Below are positions 1 through 7,965 of a stretch of 8,037 bases of DNA, one piece after another. The stretch is from positions 1-8,037 of the forward strand of contig JABFWM010000295.1 of the NCBI GenBank assembly GCA_013362195.1. The letters are read 5' to 3'. Position 1 is the first letter of the stretch, and every line of letters starts with the position of its first letter. The notes below the pieces were generated by a model, which was not told the origin of the DNA, searched no databases, and saw only the letters and a program-made list of their open reading frames with translations. This DNA comes from Acidobacteriota bacterium. GTDB taxonomy: Bacteria; Acidobacteriota; Vicinamibacteria; Vicinamibacterales; 2-12-FULL-66-21. The position numbers and the translations under genes were made by a program.

Positions 1-1
1 G

Positions 2-538
2 CTGGACAACGCGTTGCGCGTCCAGCGGGCCGAGGCGCTGTCGGTCACCGATGATCTGACGCAGCTCTACAACTCGCGGTACCTCTCCCAGGTGCTGCGG
101 CGCGAAACGAAGCGCGCCTCGCGGAGCGGCCGTCCCTTGTCGCTCCTGTTCATCGACCTCGACGGTTTCAAGGGCATCAACGATACGCACGGCCACCTGT
201 ATGGCAGCCGCGCGCTCGTCGAGGCGGCCGGCGTCATCCGGCAGAGCGCGCGCGAGACCGACGTGGTCGCGCGATTCGGCGGCGACGAGTTCGCCTTGAT
301 CCTGCCCGACACCGGCAGCGACGGCGCCGTCGCCGTCGGCGCCCGCATCCGGGAACGCATCGCCGAGCACCGCTTCCTGCGCGGCGACGGGCTCGACATT
401 CATCTGACCGTCTCGGTCGGCGTGGCCACGCTGCCAGACGTCGCGGCGTCGGCCGAAGGCCTGATTCAGGCGGCCGACGAGGCGATGTACCTGGTCAAGG
501 ACCACGGGAAAAACGGAATTCATGTAGCCGGCGAATAG
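2..538 (+). CDS. GGDEF-domain nucleotide cyclase, 3' part (Hypr-like Ser variant)
   Basis: This is the C-terminal part of a signalling protein. The frame is open to the left edge, so the true start and any sensor domain lie outside. Counting residues from the TTG at 14: a helical linker ends in the usual DDLTQLYN entry to a GGDEF domain. The metal-binding Asp is D48 in FIDLDGFK, the ND..GH motif is at 56-61, and the active-site GGDEF is at 89-93. RETD at 80-83, five residues upstream, is a canonical c-di-GMP product-inhibition I-site (RxxD). The catalytic domain therefore looks intact. The odd residue is S65 in GHLYGSR. Most diguanylate cyclases have Asp there, and it contacts the guanine base. 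Ser at this position is the hallmark of Hypr GGDEF enzymes, which make cyclic AMP-GMP. The product could thus be c-di-GMP, cyclic AMP-GMP or both. Only 8 nt separate it from mreB, so the two are probably co-transcribed. Confidence 0.9.
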   Translation: MDNALRVQRAEALSVTDDLTQLYNSRYLSQVLRRETKRASRSGRPLSLLFIDLDGFKGINDTHGHLYGSRALVEAAGVIRQSARETDVVARFGGDEFALILPDTGSDGAVAVGARIRERIAEHRFLRGDGLDIHLTVSVGVATLPDVAASAEGLIQAADEAMYLVKDHGKNGIHVAGE

Positions 539-546
539 GAGCAGCT

Positions 547-549
<3 letters not shown>
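537..549 (+). promoter_or_regulatory. Ribosome binding site and TTG start of mreB
   Basis: AGGAG at 537-541 lies 5 nt before TTG at 547 and overlaps the TAG stop of the upstream GGDEF gene (536-538). It supports a non-ATG start for mreB at 547, because the protein read from there begins with the expected membrane-binding amphipathic helix. The overlap of stop codon and Shine-Dalgarno is typical of translational coupling within one mRNA. Confidence 0.7.
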
Positions 550-1572
<1,023 letters not shown>

Positions 1573-1580
1573 CGGACGCC

Positions 1581-2426
1581 GTGCTCGACATTCGTAAACG
1601 GACCGGCTGGCTGTTCTTCGCCGTGATGATGGCGCAGGTCATCCTCGTGTCGGCGCAGGTGCAGTCGAAGTCGGGCGTGAAGGTGCTGACGCTGGTCACC
1701 TTCGAGGTGTTCTCCCGCATCGAGCGGGCGACGAGCGGCGGGGTCAGCGGCGTCCGGAACGTGTGGGACAGCTACTTCGCGCTGCGCGGGGTGCGCGCCG
1801 AGAACGAGGAGCTTCGCCGCCAGCTCGCCCAGCTGCAGGTGAAGCTCCAGGAAGAGCACGCGCTCGCGGCGCGATCGCAGCGCCTTCAGGCCTTGATGGA
1901 CCTGCAGTCGTCGTCGGGCCTGCCGACGCTTGCGGCGGAGGTCATCGGCGGCAATCCGAATCCGGGCCTGAAGACGGTGACGATCGGTCGCGGCAGCGCC
2001 GATGGCGTCCATACCGATATGGCGGTGGTCTCGCCCACGGGCGTCGTCGGCCGGATCATCGGCCAGCCGGCCACCCACGCGGCGCGCGTGCAGCTGCTCA
2101 TCGATCGCAATGCCGCGGCAGGCGCGCTCGTCGAGCGATCGCGCGCCGGCGGGATGGTGGTCGGAACGGACGCGGATCCGCCGCTCAGGATGGAGCTCGT
2201 CGCGAATCTCGCCGACGTCAAGGACGGCGACGACGTCGTGTCCTCCGGAGTCGACGGGATTTACCCGAAGGGGTTCCTGATCGGACGCGTCGAGCGGTCG
2301 GAACGCGGCAACGGCCTGTACCGGAAGATCACGATACGGCCGGCCGTGGACTTCTCGAGCATCGAGGAAGTGCTCGTCGTGCTGGTGCCGCCGCGGCCGG
2401 CGACGCGCGACGAGGGCGTGCAGTGA
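1581..2426 (+). CDS. mreC: Rod shape-determining protein MreC
   Basis: MreC is a bitopic inner-membrane protein whose periplasmic part links MreB filaments to PBP2 and activates it. Numbering from GTG 1581 (281 aa): one membrane segment at about 10-27, a coiled coil at about 72-107 rich in E, L, Q and R (ENEELRRQLAQLQ), then the two-lobed beta-barrel domain from about 118 to 268. Typical barrel motifs are visible: DGVHTDMAVV, GVVGRII, VQLLIDRNAAAGALVERS and GVDGIYPKGFLIGRV. The tail VPPRPATRDEGVQ is probably flexible. The start is uncertain. TTG at 1569 overlaps the mreB stop (TTGA) and would add four residues. GTG at 1581 gives MLDIRKRTGWLF, which resembles family N-termini better. Both have weak Shine-Dalgarno sequences (GGA at 1574-1576 for the GTG). 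Coupling to mreB translation is likely. Confidence 0.95.
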   Translation: MLDIRKRTGWLFFAVMMAQVILVSAQVQSKSGVKVLTLVTFEVFSRIERATSGGVSGVRNVWDSYFALRGVRAENEELRRQLAQLQVKLQEEHALAARSQRLQALMDLQSSSGLPTLAAEVIGGNPNPGLKTVTIGRGSADGVHTDMAVVSPTGVVGRIIGQPATHAARVQLLIDRNAAAGALVERSRAGGMVVGTDADPPLRMELVANLADVKDGDDVVSSGVDGIYPKGFLIGRVERSERGNGLYRKITIRPAVDFSSIEEVLVVLVPPRPATRDEGVQ

Positions 2427-2941
2427 AATCGGCGGTCGTCGTGGTCGCGCTCATCGCGGCGCTGGCGTTGCAGACGACGGTGTCGGGGTTGATGATTGGC
2501 GGCCGGGTGCCGGTCAACGTCGTGCTGGTCGCGGTCGTCTACATCGCGCTCGCGTTCGGCGCGGTGACCGGCATGTTCGCCGGGGTCGCCGCCGGCCTCG
2601 CCCAGGATGCGTTGTCGGGCGGCATCGTCGGCATCGGCGGGCTCGCGAAGACGCTCGTCGGCTTTCTCGTCGGCGTCCTCGGCGCGCAGTTCATCGTCTC
2701 GCAGACGATCCCGCGCTTCGTGATGTTCGTCGGGGCGACGCTGCTGCACGAGGCGACCTTCGAAGCGCTCAGCGCGCTCGTCGAAGGCCGCCACTTCGCG
2801 CTGCAGATGTCGGCGGTGCTGGTGCAGGCGCTGGTCAACGCGATCGTCGGGGTCATCGCGTTCTACGTGGTGGAACAGGGGCCCGGGATCGCGCAGCGGC
2901 GGCAGATGCGGCGGGCGTCGTTTTCGAAGAGACGGTTTTAG
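2423..2941 (+). CDS. mreD: Rod shape-determining membrane protein MreD
   Basis: MreD is a small polytopic inner-membrane protein that works with MreC and binds in the elongasome with PBP2 and RodA. The product is 172 aa, within the usual range of about 160-180. It is strongly hydrophobic, with roughly five or six membrane segments and a short basic C-terminal tail (RRQMRRASFSKRRF) predicted cytoplasmic. A segment rich in Gly and Ala, with AGLAQDALSGGIVGIGGLAK in its middle, matches the conserved MreD core. The start is GTG at 2423, whose last two bases form the mreC stop (GTGA overlap). GAGGG at 2412-2416 sits 6 nt upstream, a good ribosome binding site. The longer open frame upstream of 2423 is only a shadow of mreC. 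Position between mreC and mrdA is the classic mreBCD-mrdA order. Confidence 0.93.
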   Translation: MKSAVVVVALIAALALQTTVSGLMIGGRVPVNVVLVAVVYIALAFGAVTGMFAGVAAGLAQDALSGGIVGIGGLAKTLVGFLVGVLGAQFIVSQTIPRFVMFVGATLLHEATFEALSALVEGRHFALQMSAVLVQALVNAIVGVIAFYVVEQGPGIAQRRQMRRASFSKRRF

Positions 2942-2982
2942 CGGTTCGGGTCCAAGGGTTCCGGCTCCTGTAAGGGTCTGTT

Positions 2983-4890
2983 ATGTCTACGAATTTGATG
3001 CCCGACGATCGGCGCCACCTCGCGATGCGGTTGTCGGCGCTGCAGTACCTCGTCGCGGTCGCGTTCGCGGCGCTCGCGGTGGGGTTCTGGGTGTTCCAGG
3101 TCGCGCAGCACCAGAAGTTCGCGGAAATGGCCGAGAACAACCACCTGCGGCGGCTGCCGCTGCCGGCGCCGCGCGGCGTGCTGCTGGATCGCAACGGCAA
3201 GGTCCTCGTCGAAAACAAGGACATCTTCAACATCGCGCTGGTGCGCGAGCAGACGAAGAACCTCGATGCGACGCTGCAGACGCTGGCGGCGGCGACCGGC
3301 GTGGCCGAGGCGCAGCTGCGCGAAACGGTGGAGCGGCGCCGGCGCGAGCCAAGCTACCGGCCCATCGTCCTCATCGAGAACGCGACGCCCGAGCAATACA
3401 TCGCGGTGCGCGCGCGGCAATGGGAACTGCCCGGTATTTTCGGGCAGGTGGTGCCGTCGCGGCGTTACCCTGAGGCGACGGCCGCGCATCTGTTCGGCTA
3501 CGTCTCCGAGATCACGGAAGCGCAGCTGCAGAAGGCTGAATACGACGGCGCGGAGCCCGGAGAGATCGTCGGCCAGGCGGGGCTGGAGCAGGCGTACAAC
3601 CGGCTGTTGATGGGGACGGAAGGCAACCGCACGGTGATCGTCAACAGCGTCGGCCGCGAGATTTCGACGCTCGACTCGCAGAGCAAGCCGCCGGTCGAGG
3701 GGCGCGCCGTGCAGCTGACGATCGACGCGGAGGTGCAGAAGGCGACCGAGGACGGCTTCACCATCGCGGGTCTCAACGGTGCCGCCGTGGTGCTCGACCC
3801 GCGCAACGGCGAGGTGCTGAGTTTCACGAGCCGTCCGGCCTACGACCCGAACGCGTTTGCCGGCGGCATCGATCGCGCGACGTGGGCGTCGCTCAACACC
3901 GACGAGCTGCGGCCGCTGCAGAACCGCGCCCTGCAAGGCCGCTACTCGCCCGGCTCGACGTTCAAGATGGCGGTCGGCCTGGCCGGCCTTGAGGAGAACG
4001 TCGTCAATCCGGACTTCAAGGTCTTCTGCGCCGGCGGCGCGACCTTCTACGGCCGTCGCTTCGCGTGCCACAAGAAGGAAGGGCACGGCTGGGTGGACCT
4101 GCGTCACGCGATCGAGCAGTCGTGCGACGTCTACTTCTATACCGTCGGCAACATGCTTGGCGTCGACAGGATTCACAAGTGGGCGACGCTCTTCGGCCTC
4201 GGCGTCAAGTCCAACATCGATCTGCCCAACGAGGTGCAGGGGCTCGTGCCCTCGACGGAGTGGAAGGCGAAGTACACGAAGGAAAAGAAGTGGTACGCGG
4301 GCGAGACGATCTCGGTCGCGATCGGCCAGGGCCAGGTGTCGGTCACGCCGGTGTCGCTGGCCGTCTACGCGGCGACGCTCGGCAACGGCGGCACGCGCGT
4401 GACGCCGCATCTGATCAAGGCCGTCAACGAAGGGAAGGGGTGGACGCCCGTGCCGGCGCCGCCGCCACAGTCGAAGGTTGACGTCACGCCGGAAAAGCTG
4501 GCGGCCATCCGCGACGGCATGTGGATGGTGGTCAACGCCGGCGGCACCGGCCGGCGCGCACAGATTCCGGGCCACGACGTGTGCGGCAAGACCGGCACGG
4601 CGCAGGTGATTTCGAACCAGGGGCGCCTCGCCGCGGCGAAGAGCGGCAGGAACCTGCGCGACCACGGGTGGTTCGTGTTCTTCGCGCCGCGCGACAATCC
4701 CGAAATCGCCGGCGTCGTGTTCGTCGAGCACGGCGTGCACAGCGCCAACGCGGCGCAGATCACGCGCCACATCCTCAACACCTACTTCGCGAAGAAGGAC
4801 GGCAACCCGCTGCCGCCGCCGCCGACGCGCGAAGAGATGCGCCTCGACTTCTCCGATCGGTTCGCGCGCGGAGCGGAGGGCGGGCAATAG
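2983..4890 (+). CDS. mrdA: Penicillin-binding protein 2, elongasome transpeptidase
   Basis: PBP2 is the class B D,D-transpeptidase that cross-links new lateral-wall peptidoglycan made by RodA. The product is 635 aa, normal for the family. Visible order: cytoplasmic start, one membrane anchor at about 21-40, then the periplasmic pedestal with PRGVLLDRNG at 63-72 and a long dimerisation-like region to about 240. The transpeptidase domain follows. Its motifs are intact: SxxK with nucleophile S325 and K328 (YSPGSTFK), SCD at 380-382 (the SxD form usual in PBP2), and KTG at 536-538. C349, C362, H368 and C381 match the spacing of the E. coli PBP2 zinc site (D350, D365, H371, C384). A Pro-rich tail (PLPPPPT) follows the domain. 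The start ATG at 2983 has AAGGG at 2972-2976, 6 nt upstream. Another in-frame ATG at 2998 is less favoured. A 41-nt gap separates it from mreD, and rodA begins 2 nt after its stop. Confidence 0.97.
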   Translation: MSTNLMPDDRRHLAMRLSALQYLVAVAFAALAVGFWVFQVAQHQKFAEMAENNHLRRLPLPAPRGVLLDRNGKVLVENKDIFNIALVREQTKNLDATLQTLAAATGVAEAQLRETVERRRREPSYRPIVLIENATPEQYIAVRARQWELPGIFGQVVPSRRYPEATAAHLFGYVSEITEAQLQKAEYDGAEPGEIVGQAGLEQAYNRLLMGTEGNRTVIVNSVGREISTLDSQSKPPVEGRAVQLTIDAEVQKATEDGFTIAGLNGAAVVLDPRNGEVLSFTSRPAYDPNAFAGGIDRATWASLNTDELRPLQNRALQGRYSPGSTFKMAVGLAGLEENVVNPDFKVFCAGGATFYGRRFACHKKEGHGWVDLRHAIEQSCDVYFYTVGNMLGVDRIHKWATLFGLGVKSNIDLPNEVQGLVPSTEWKAKYTKEKKWYAGETISVAIGQGQVSVTPVSLAVYAATLGNGGTRVTPHLIKAVNEGKGWTPVPAPPPQSKVDVTPEKLAAIRDGMWMVVNAGGTGRRAQIPGHDVCGKTGTAQVISNQGRLAAAKSGRNLRDHGWFVFFAPRDNPEIAGVVFVEHGVHSANAAQITRHILNTYFAKKDGNPLPPPPTREEMRLDFSDRFARGAEGGQ

Positions 4891-4892
4891 CC

Positions 4893-5971
4893 ATGTTCGA
4901 ACGGCGCTTGTTCTTCCACGTCGACTGGCTGCTGCTCGGCGCGGTGCTGCTGCTCACCGGTATCGGTGTCGCGATGATCTACAGCACCACCTACGTCACG
5001 TTGTCCAACGGCGCGGGCCACCCCGGTCCGCAGGTCTGGACCCAGATGTACGCGCTCGCCATCGGCATGGTCGCGCTGGTCATCTGTCTCATGATCGACT
5101 ACCGGATGTTCGCCGAGCACTCGCTGATGCTGTTCGGCGGGCTGGTGGTGCTGCTGATCTTCGTGCTCGTCAAGGGCTCGACGCAGATGGGCGCGCAGCG
5201 CTGGATCCCGATCGGGCCCTTCAACCTGCAGCCGTCGGAGTTCGGACGCCTGACGGTGGCGCTGCTCCTCGCGATGGTCTTCGGCGAGAACCGGCGCGGC
5301 GCGCGGAACACGAGCGACCTGATCATCGGCGGCCTGTTCACCGGCGTTCCGCTGCTGCTCATCGCGAAGCAGCCCGACCTCGGCACGGCCGTCACGCTCA
5401 TTCCGGTCTTCCTCGGCGTCGCCTATCTCGCCGGACTGCGGCTGCGGCTGCTCGGCGTGCTCGCGCTGGCCGGCCTGATGATTGCACCGGTCGCGTGGAA
5501 ATTTGCGTTGAAGGACTATCAGCGCCAGCGCATCGAGACCTTCCTGGATCCGGAAAAGGATCCGCGCGGCGCCGGCTATCAGACCATTCAGGCGCGCGTC
5601 ACCGTCGGATCCGGCGGCCTGACCGGCAAGGGGTTCCGCCAGGGGACGCAGGGGCAGTACAAGTTCCTGCCCGTCGCGCACAACGACTTCATCTTCTCGG
5701 TCCTCGCCGAAGAGCAGGGCTTCATTGGCGTGCTCGTGGCGCTGGGCCTGTACCTGTTCGTGATTCTGCGATCGATCGAGGCGGCCCGGTGGGAGGCATC
5801 ATTTCGGGGTTTGCGTTCCAGGTGATTTACAACGTGACGATGTCGGCCGGCCTGGCGCCGGTGAAGGGCATCACGCTGCCGCTCATGAGTTACGGCGGCT
5901 CGTCCCTCATCGCCACGATGGCCGGTTTCGGCCTCATCCTGAACGTCAGGATGCGGAGATTTACGAATTGA
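4893..5971 (+). pseudogene. rodA: rodA, SEDS peptidoglycan glycosyltransferase, frameshifted
   Basis: RodA is the polytopic SEDS glycan polymerase that partners PBP2. From ATG 4893 the frame reads a normal RodA to R299 (codon 5787-5789). It includes QPSEFGRL, GSGGLTGKGFRQGTQGQ and the catalytic-type Asp D265 in AHNDFIFSVLAEE. It then switches to unrelated residues (WEASFRGLRSR) and stops at 5825. The rest of RodA, from GGIISGFAFQVIYN through LPLMSYGGSSLIATMAGFG to RRFTN, continues in another frame from about 5789 to the TGA at 5969-5971. Compared with E. coli RodA as remembered, about nine to ten residues of the loop before the SYGGS-containing helices are absent. The phase change fits a deletion of 3n+1 bases, for example 28. 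As written the product lacks the last helices and should be inactive. A sequencing or assembly error is quite possible, since the remaining sequence is well conserved. GGAGGG at 4875-4880 may serve as ribosome binding site. Confidence 0.88.
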
Positions 5972-5984
5972 GACAGGCGGAGCC

Positions 5985-6320
5985 ATGACGGTCTTCGTGC
6001 TGGCGCTCTTCGCGGTGTGGCTCGCGGTGCGGTGGATCCGCTCGGCCCCCGGGGATGCGTGCGCCTCGCCGCCGTCACGGCTCCGCGCATCGCGGAGCTA
6101 TCGGCATGAACAAGGAGATGATCATCTCCTCGACCGGCCACGACACACGCGTGGCCATTCTCGAGGAGGACCAGGTCGTCGAGATCTTCATCGAACGCGA
6201 GAATCAGCGCGGCGTCGTCGGCAACATCTACAAGGGACGGGTCTCCAAGGTCCTCCCGGGGATGCAGTCGTCGTTCATCGACATCGGCCTCGAGCGCGAC
6301 GCGTTTCTCTACGTTTCTGA
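5985..6320 (+). CDS. Doubtful small ORF with one hydrophobic N-terminal segment
   Basis: An ATG at 5985 follows the rodA stop by 13 nt, with AGG at 5975-5977 and GGAG at 5979-5982 nearby. The first residues, MTVFVLALFAVWLAVRWIRS, would make one membrane helix. After about residue 40 the frame runs inside rng in a different phase and becomes Arg-rich, which is shadow sequence. If anything is real here it is the first 20-40 residues, perhaps the remains of a small membrane protein or of the end of the shape operon. No family is recognised. Confidence 0.15.
   Translation: MTVFVLALFAVWLAVRWIRSAPGDACASPPSRLRASRSYRHEQGDDHLLDRPRHTRGHSRGGPGRRDLHRTRESARRRRQHLQGTGLQGPPGDAVVVHRHRPRARRVSLRF
6080..6098 (+). 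promoter_or_regulatory. Perfect hairpin covering the rng ribosome binding site
   Basis: GCTCCGCG at 6080-6087 and CGCGGAGC at 6091-6098 are exact inverted repeats of 8 bp around a CAT loop. A further G-U pair is possible outside. The 3' arm contains GGAG at 6094-6097, the Shine-Dalgarno 8 nt before the rng ATG at 6106. Folding in the mRNA would hide the ribosome binding site, so it could lower or regulate translation of rng. No U-tract follows, so it is not a classical terminator. Confidence 0.5.
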
Positions 6321-7866
6321 AGTCGTCAACACCGTCGAGGAATTCGAGCGGCTCGCCGGCGAAGAGGAAGACGAGTCCGCGCCGGAAGAGGACGGCAGGC
6401 GGAAGACGCCCGCGGCGGCCCGCCTGGAGCTCCGGGCGGGCGGCGGCGACGCCTCACCCGAGCCGCGTCCCGGCGACGGCGCGGAACTGGGAAGCACCGC
6501 CGTCAGCGCCGCTGGAAGCACCGTGGCCGCGGAGGTCGCGACCGATGCCGCACCGGCGAACGGCCGCATCGAGCGGCGCGGACGCGACCGATCGGGCCGC
6601 GACGAGGGCGGCGCGTCGCGCGGCCAGCCCCGCGAGGAGCGGCCGCAGGCGCGCATCGAGGACCTGCTGAAAGAAGGGCAGGAGATTCTCGTCCAGGTCG
6701 TGAAGGAGCCGCTCGGCACCAAGGGCGCCCGTCTCACGTCGCACGTGACGATGCCGGGCAGGTTCCTGGTGTTCATGCCGACGGTCGATCACGTCGGCGT
6801 CTCCCGCAAGATCGAGTCGCGCGACGAGCGCGCCCGGCTGCGCGGCATCGTCCGCAAGTTCCGCGAAGAGCACGGTTTCACCGGCGGCGTGATCATCAGG
6901 ACCGCCGCCGGCGGCCGTTCCGAGCAGGACATCGTCAACGACCTCTCGTACTTCCATCAGATCTGGACCGAGGTGCGCCAGAAGATGGAATCGCGCCGCC
7001 CGCCCGCGGTGCTCTTCCAGGAACAGAGCCTCGTCACCAAGCTGCTGCGCGATCTGCTCACGGACGATTACTCCGCCATCCGCCTCGACGACCCGCAGGA
7101 GTACCGCTGCGTCGTGCAGCTGGTCGAGCGGATCATGCCGAACCTGCTGCCGCGGGTGAAGCTGTACGCGAAAGAGTTCCCGATCTTCGAGGAGTACGGC
7201 GTCCAGGCGGAGATCGACAAGGCGCTTCGCAGCAAGGTGTGGCTGAAGTCGGGCGGCTATCTCGTCATCAACCAGACCGAGGCGCTGGTGGCGATCGACG
7301 TCAACACCGGACGCTACGTCGGCAAGAAGTCGAGCGGCCGCCTCGAGGACACCATCGTCAAGACGAATCTCGAGGCGGTCAAGGAGATCGTGCGGCAGAT
7401 CCGCCTGCGCGATCTCGGCGGCATCATCGTCCTCGACCTGATCGACATGGAAGAGAAGAAGAACCGCCAGAAGGTCTTCCAGGAGGTCGAGAAGGAGCTG
7501 CGGAAGGACCGCTCGCCGTCGAAGGCGCTGCAGGTGTCGGACTTCGGCCTGGTGATCGTCACGCGCAAGCGCGTGAAGCAGAGCCTGGAGCGTCAGCTGA
7601 CCGAGCCGTGCCCGTACTGCTCCGGGTCAGGGTCGATCAAATCGAGCGCGACGATCTGCTACGAGATTCTGACGGAGCTGAAGAAGATCGGTCCGGAGCT
7701 GGATGGGCAGGGCGTGATGCTGCGCGTCAATCCCGACATCGCGCGCGCGCTCAAGGAAGAGGAGAGCGCGATCTTCCGCGACCTGCAGCAGATGCTCGGA
7801 AAGCCCGTCACGCTGAGAGCGGACACGCACCTGCATCACGAACAGTTCGACGTGATGGCGATCTAA
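6106..7866 (+). CDS. rng: Ribonuclease G/E family endoribonuclease
   Basis: The product belongs to the RNase E/G family of Mg-dependent single-strand endoribonucleases, which process rRNA and decay mRNA. It is 586 aa from ATG 6106 (MNKEMIISS). The S1 RNA-binding domain starts at about 36 (GVVGNIYKGRVSKVLPGMQSSFIDIG) and is interrupted by a charged, low-complexity stretch at about 75-182 rich in E, G, A and R. It resumes at EGQEILVQVVKEPLGTKGARLT. Next come the RNase H-like and DNase I-like regions with catalytic Asp residues D398 (AIDVNTG) and D444 (IIVLDLIDM), which match D303 and D346 of E. coli RNase E. The Zn-link C502-P-Y-C505 and a short RNase G-type C-terminus follow. There is no long degradosome scaffold, so RNase G is the better name. 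GGAG at 6094-6097 supports the start. An in-frame ATG at 6055 would add an unusual basic extension. rng also follows mreBCD in E. coli, so the linkage is familiar. Confidence 0.95.
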   Translation: MNKEMIISSTGHDTRVAILEEDQVVEIFIERENQRGVVGNIYKGRVSKVLPGMQSSFIDIGLERDAFLYVSEVVNTVEEFERLAGEEEDESAPEEDGRRKTPAAARLELRAGGGDASPEPRPGDGAELGSTAVSAAGSTVAAEVATDAAPANGRIERRGRDRSGRDEGGASRGQPREERPQARIEDLLKEGQEILVQVVKEPLGTKGARLTSHVTMPGRFLVFMPTVDHVGVSRKIESRDERARLRGIVRKFREEHGFTGGVIIRTAAGGRSEQDIVNDLSYFHQIWTEVRQKMESRRPPAVLFQEQSLVTKLLRDLLTDDYSAIRLDDPQEYRCVVQLVERIMPNLLPRVKLYAKEFPIFEEYGVQAEIDKALRSKVWLKSGGYLVINQTEALVAIDVNTGRYVGKKSSGRLEDTIVKTNLEAVKEIVRQIRLRDLGGIIVLDLIDMEEKKNRQKVFQEVEKELRKDRSPSKALQVSDFGLVIVTRKRVKQSLERQLTEPCPYCSGSGSIKSSATICYEILTELKKIGPELDGQGVMLRVNPDIARALKEEESAIFRDLQQMLGKPVTLRADTHLHHEQFDVMAI

Positions 7867-7885
7867 CGATCGCCATCACGTCGAA
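7846..7885 (+). repeat. Perfect 18-bp hairpin centred on the rng stop codon
   Basis: Bases 7846-7863 are the last six sense codons of rng (FDVMAI). Their exact reverse complement occupies 7868-7885. The loop TAAC (7864-7867) contains the stop codon. The 18 pairs have no mismatch. It may act as a transcription terminator or 3'-end protector, but no U-tract follows (the next bases are TGGCTCAGG). The non-coding arm looks like an inverted copy of the gene end. Confidence 0.9.
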
Positions 7886-7965
7886 TGGCTCAGGGCTCAG
7901 GCCTCAGGCCCACGAGCCATATAACCCGTGAGCCACCCTGAGCCTTGAGCCCTGAGTCCTGAGCC
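7886..7965. repeat. 7-bp tandem repeats in inverted arrays, convergent intergenic
   Basis: The left array at 7887-7907 is GGCTCAG, GGCTCAG, GCCTCAG. The right array at 7938-7965 holds four units in the complementary orientation: CTGAGCC, TTGAGCC, CTGAGTC, CTGAGCC. The left arm 7887-7908 can pair with 7944-7965 with few mismatches, two of which become G-U pairs in RNA. Inside, CACG (7911-7914) and CGTG (7927-7930) allow a smaller stem. The block begins right after the rng hairpin and ends right before the next hairpin. No open frame or promoter is seen in it. Confidence 0.8.

Noticed and set aside
1763..2422. Long in-frame extension upstream of mreD within mreC
   Set aside because: It is Arg, Ala and Gly-rich shadow sequence. 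The MreD family start fits GTG 2423 with its own ribosome binding site.
2942..2982. Possible promoter or terminator in the mreD-mrdA gap
   Set aside because: The 41 nt hold the mrdA Shine-Dalgarno but no convincing promoter boxes, hairpin or T-run.
4120..4128. SCD in place of the SxN motif in PBP2
   Set aside because: SxD is normal for PBP2-type transpeptidases, so this is not a defect.
2938..4887. Very long minus-strand open frame opposite mrdA
   Set aside because: It is rich in Arg, His, Asp and Val with no recognisable domain, which is a usual by-product of high-GC third positions opposite a real gene.
5546..5563. Two GGATCC palindromes 6 nt apart in rodA
   Set aside because: They encode the conserved loop FLDPEKDPRGAGYQ of RodA, so they are explained by coding sequence and are short.
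6055..6105. Upstream in-frame ATG for rng adding 17 residues
   Set aside because: The added residues are basic and do not resemble family N-termini. ATG 6106 has GGAG 8 nt upstream and yields the typical MNKEMIISS start.
7864..7900. Classical Rho-independent terminator after rng
   Set aside because: A strong hairpin is present but no run of T follows it, so only a non-canonical terminator could be claimed.
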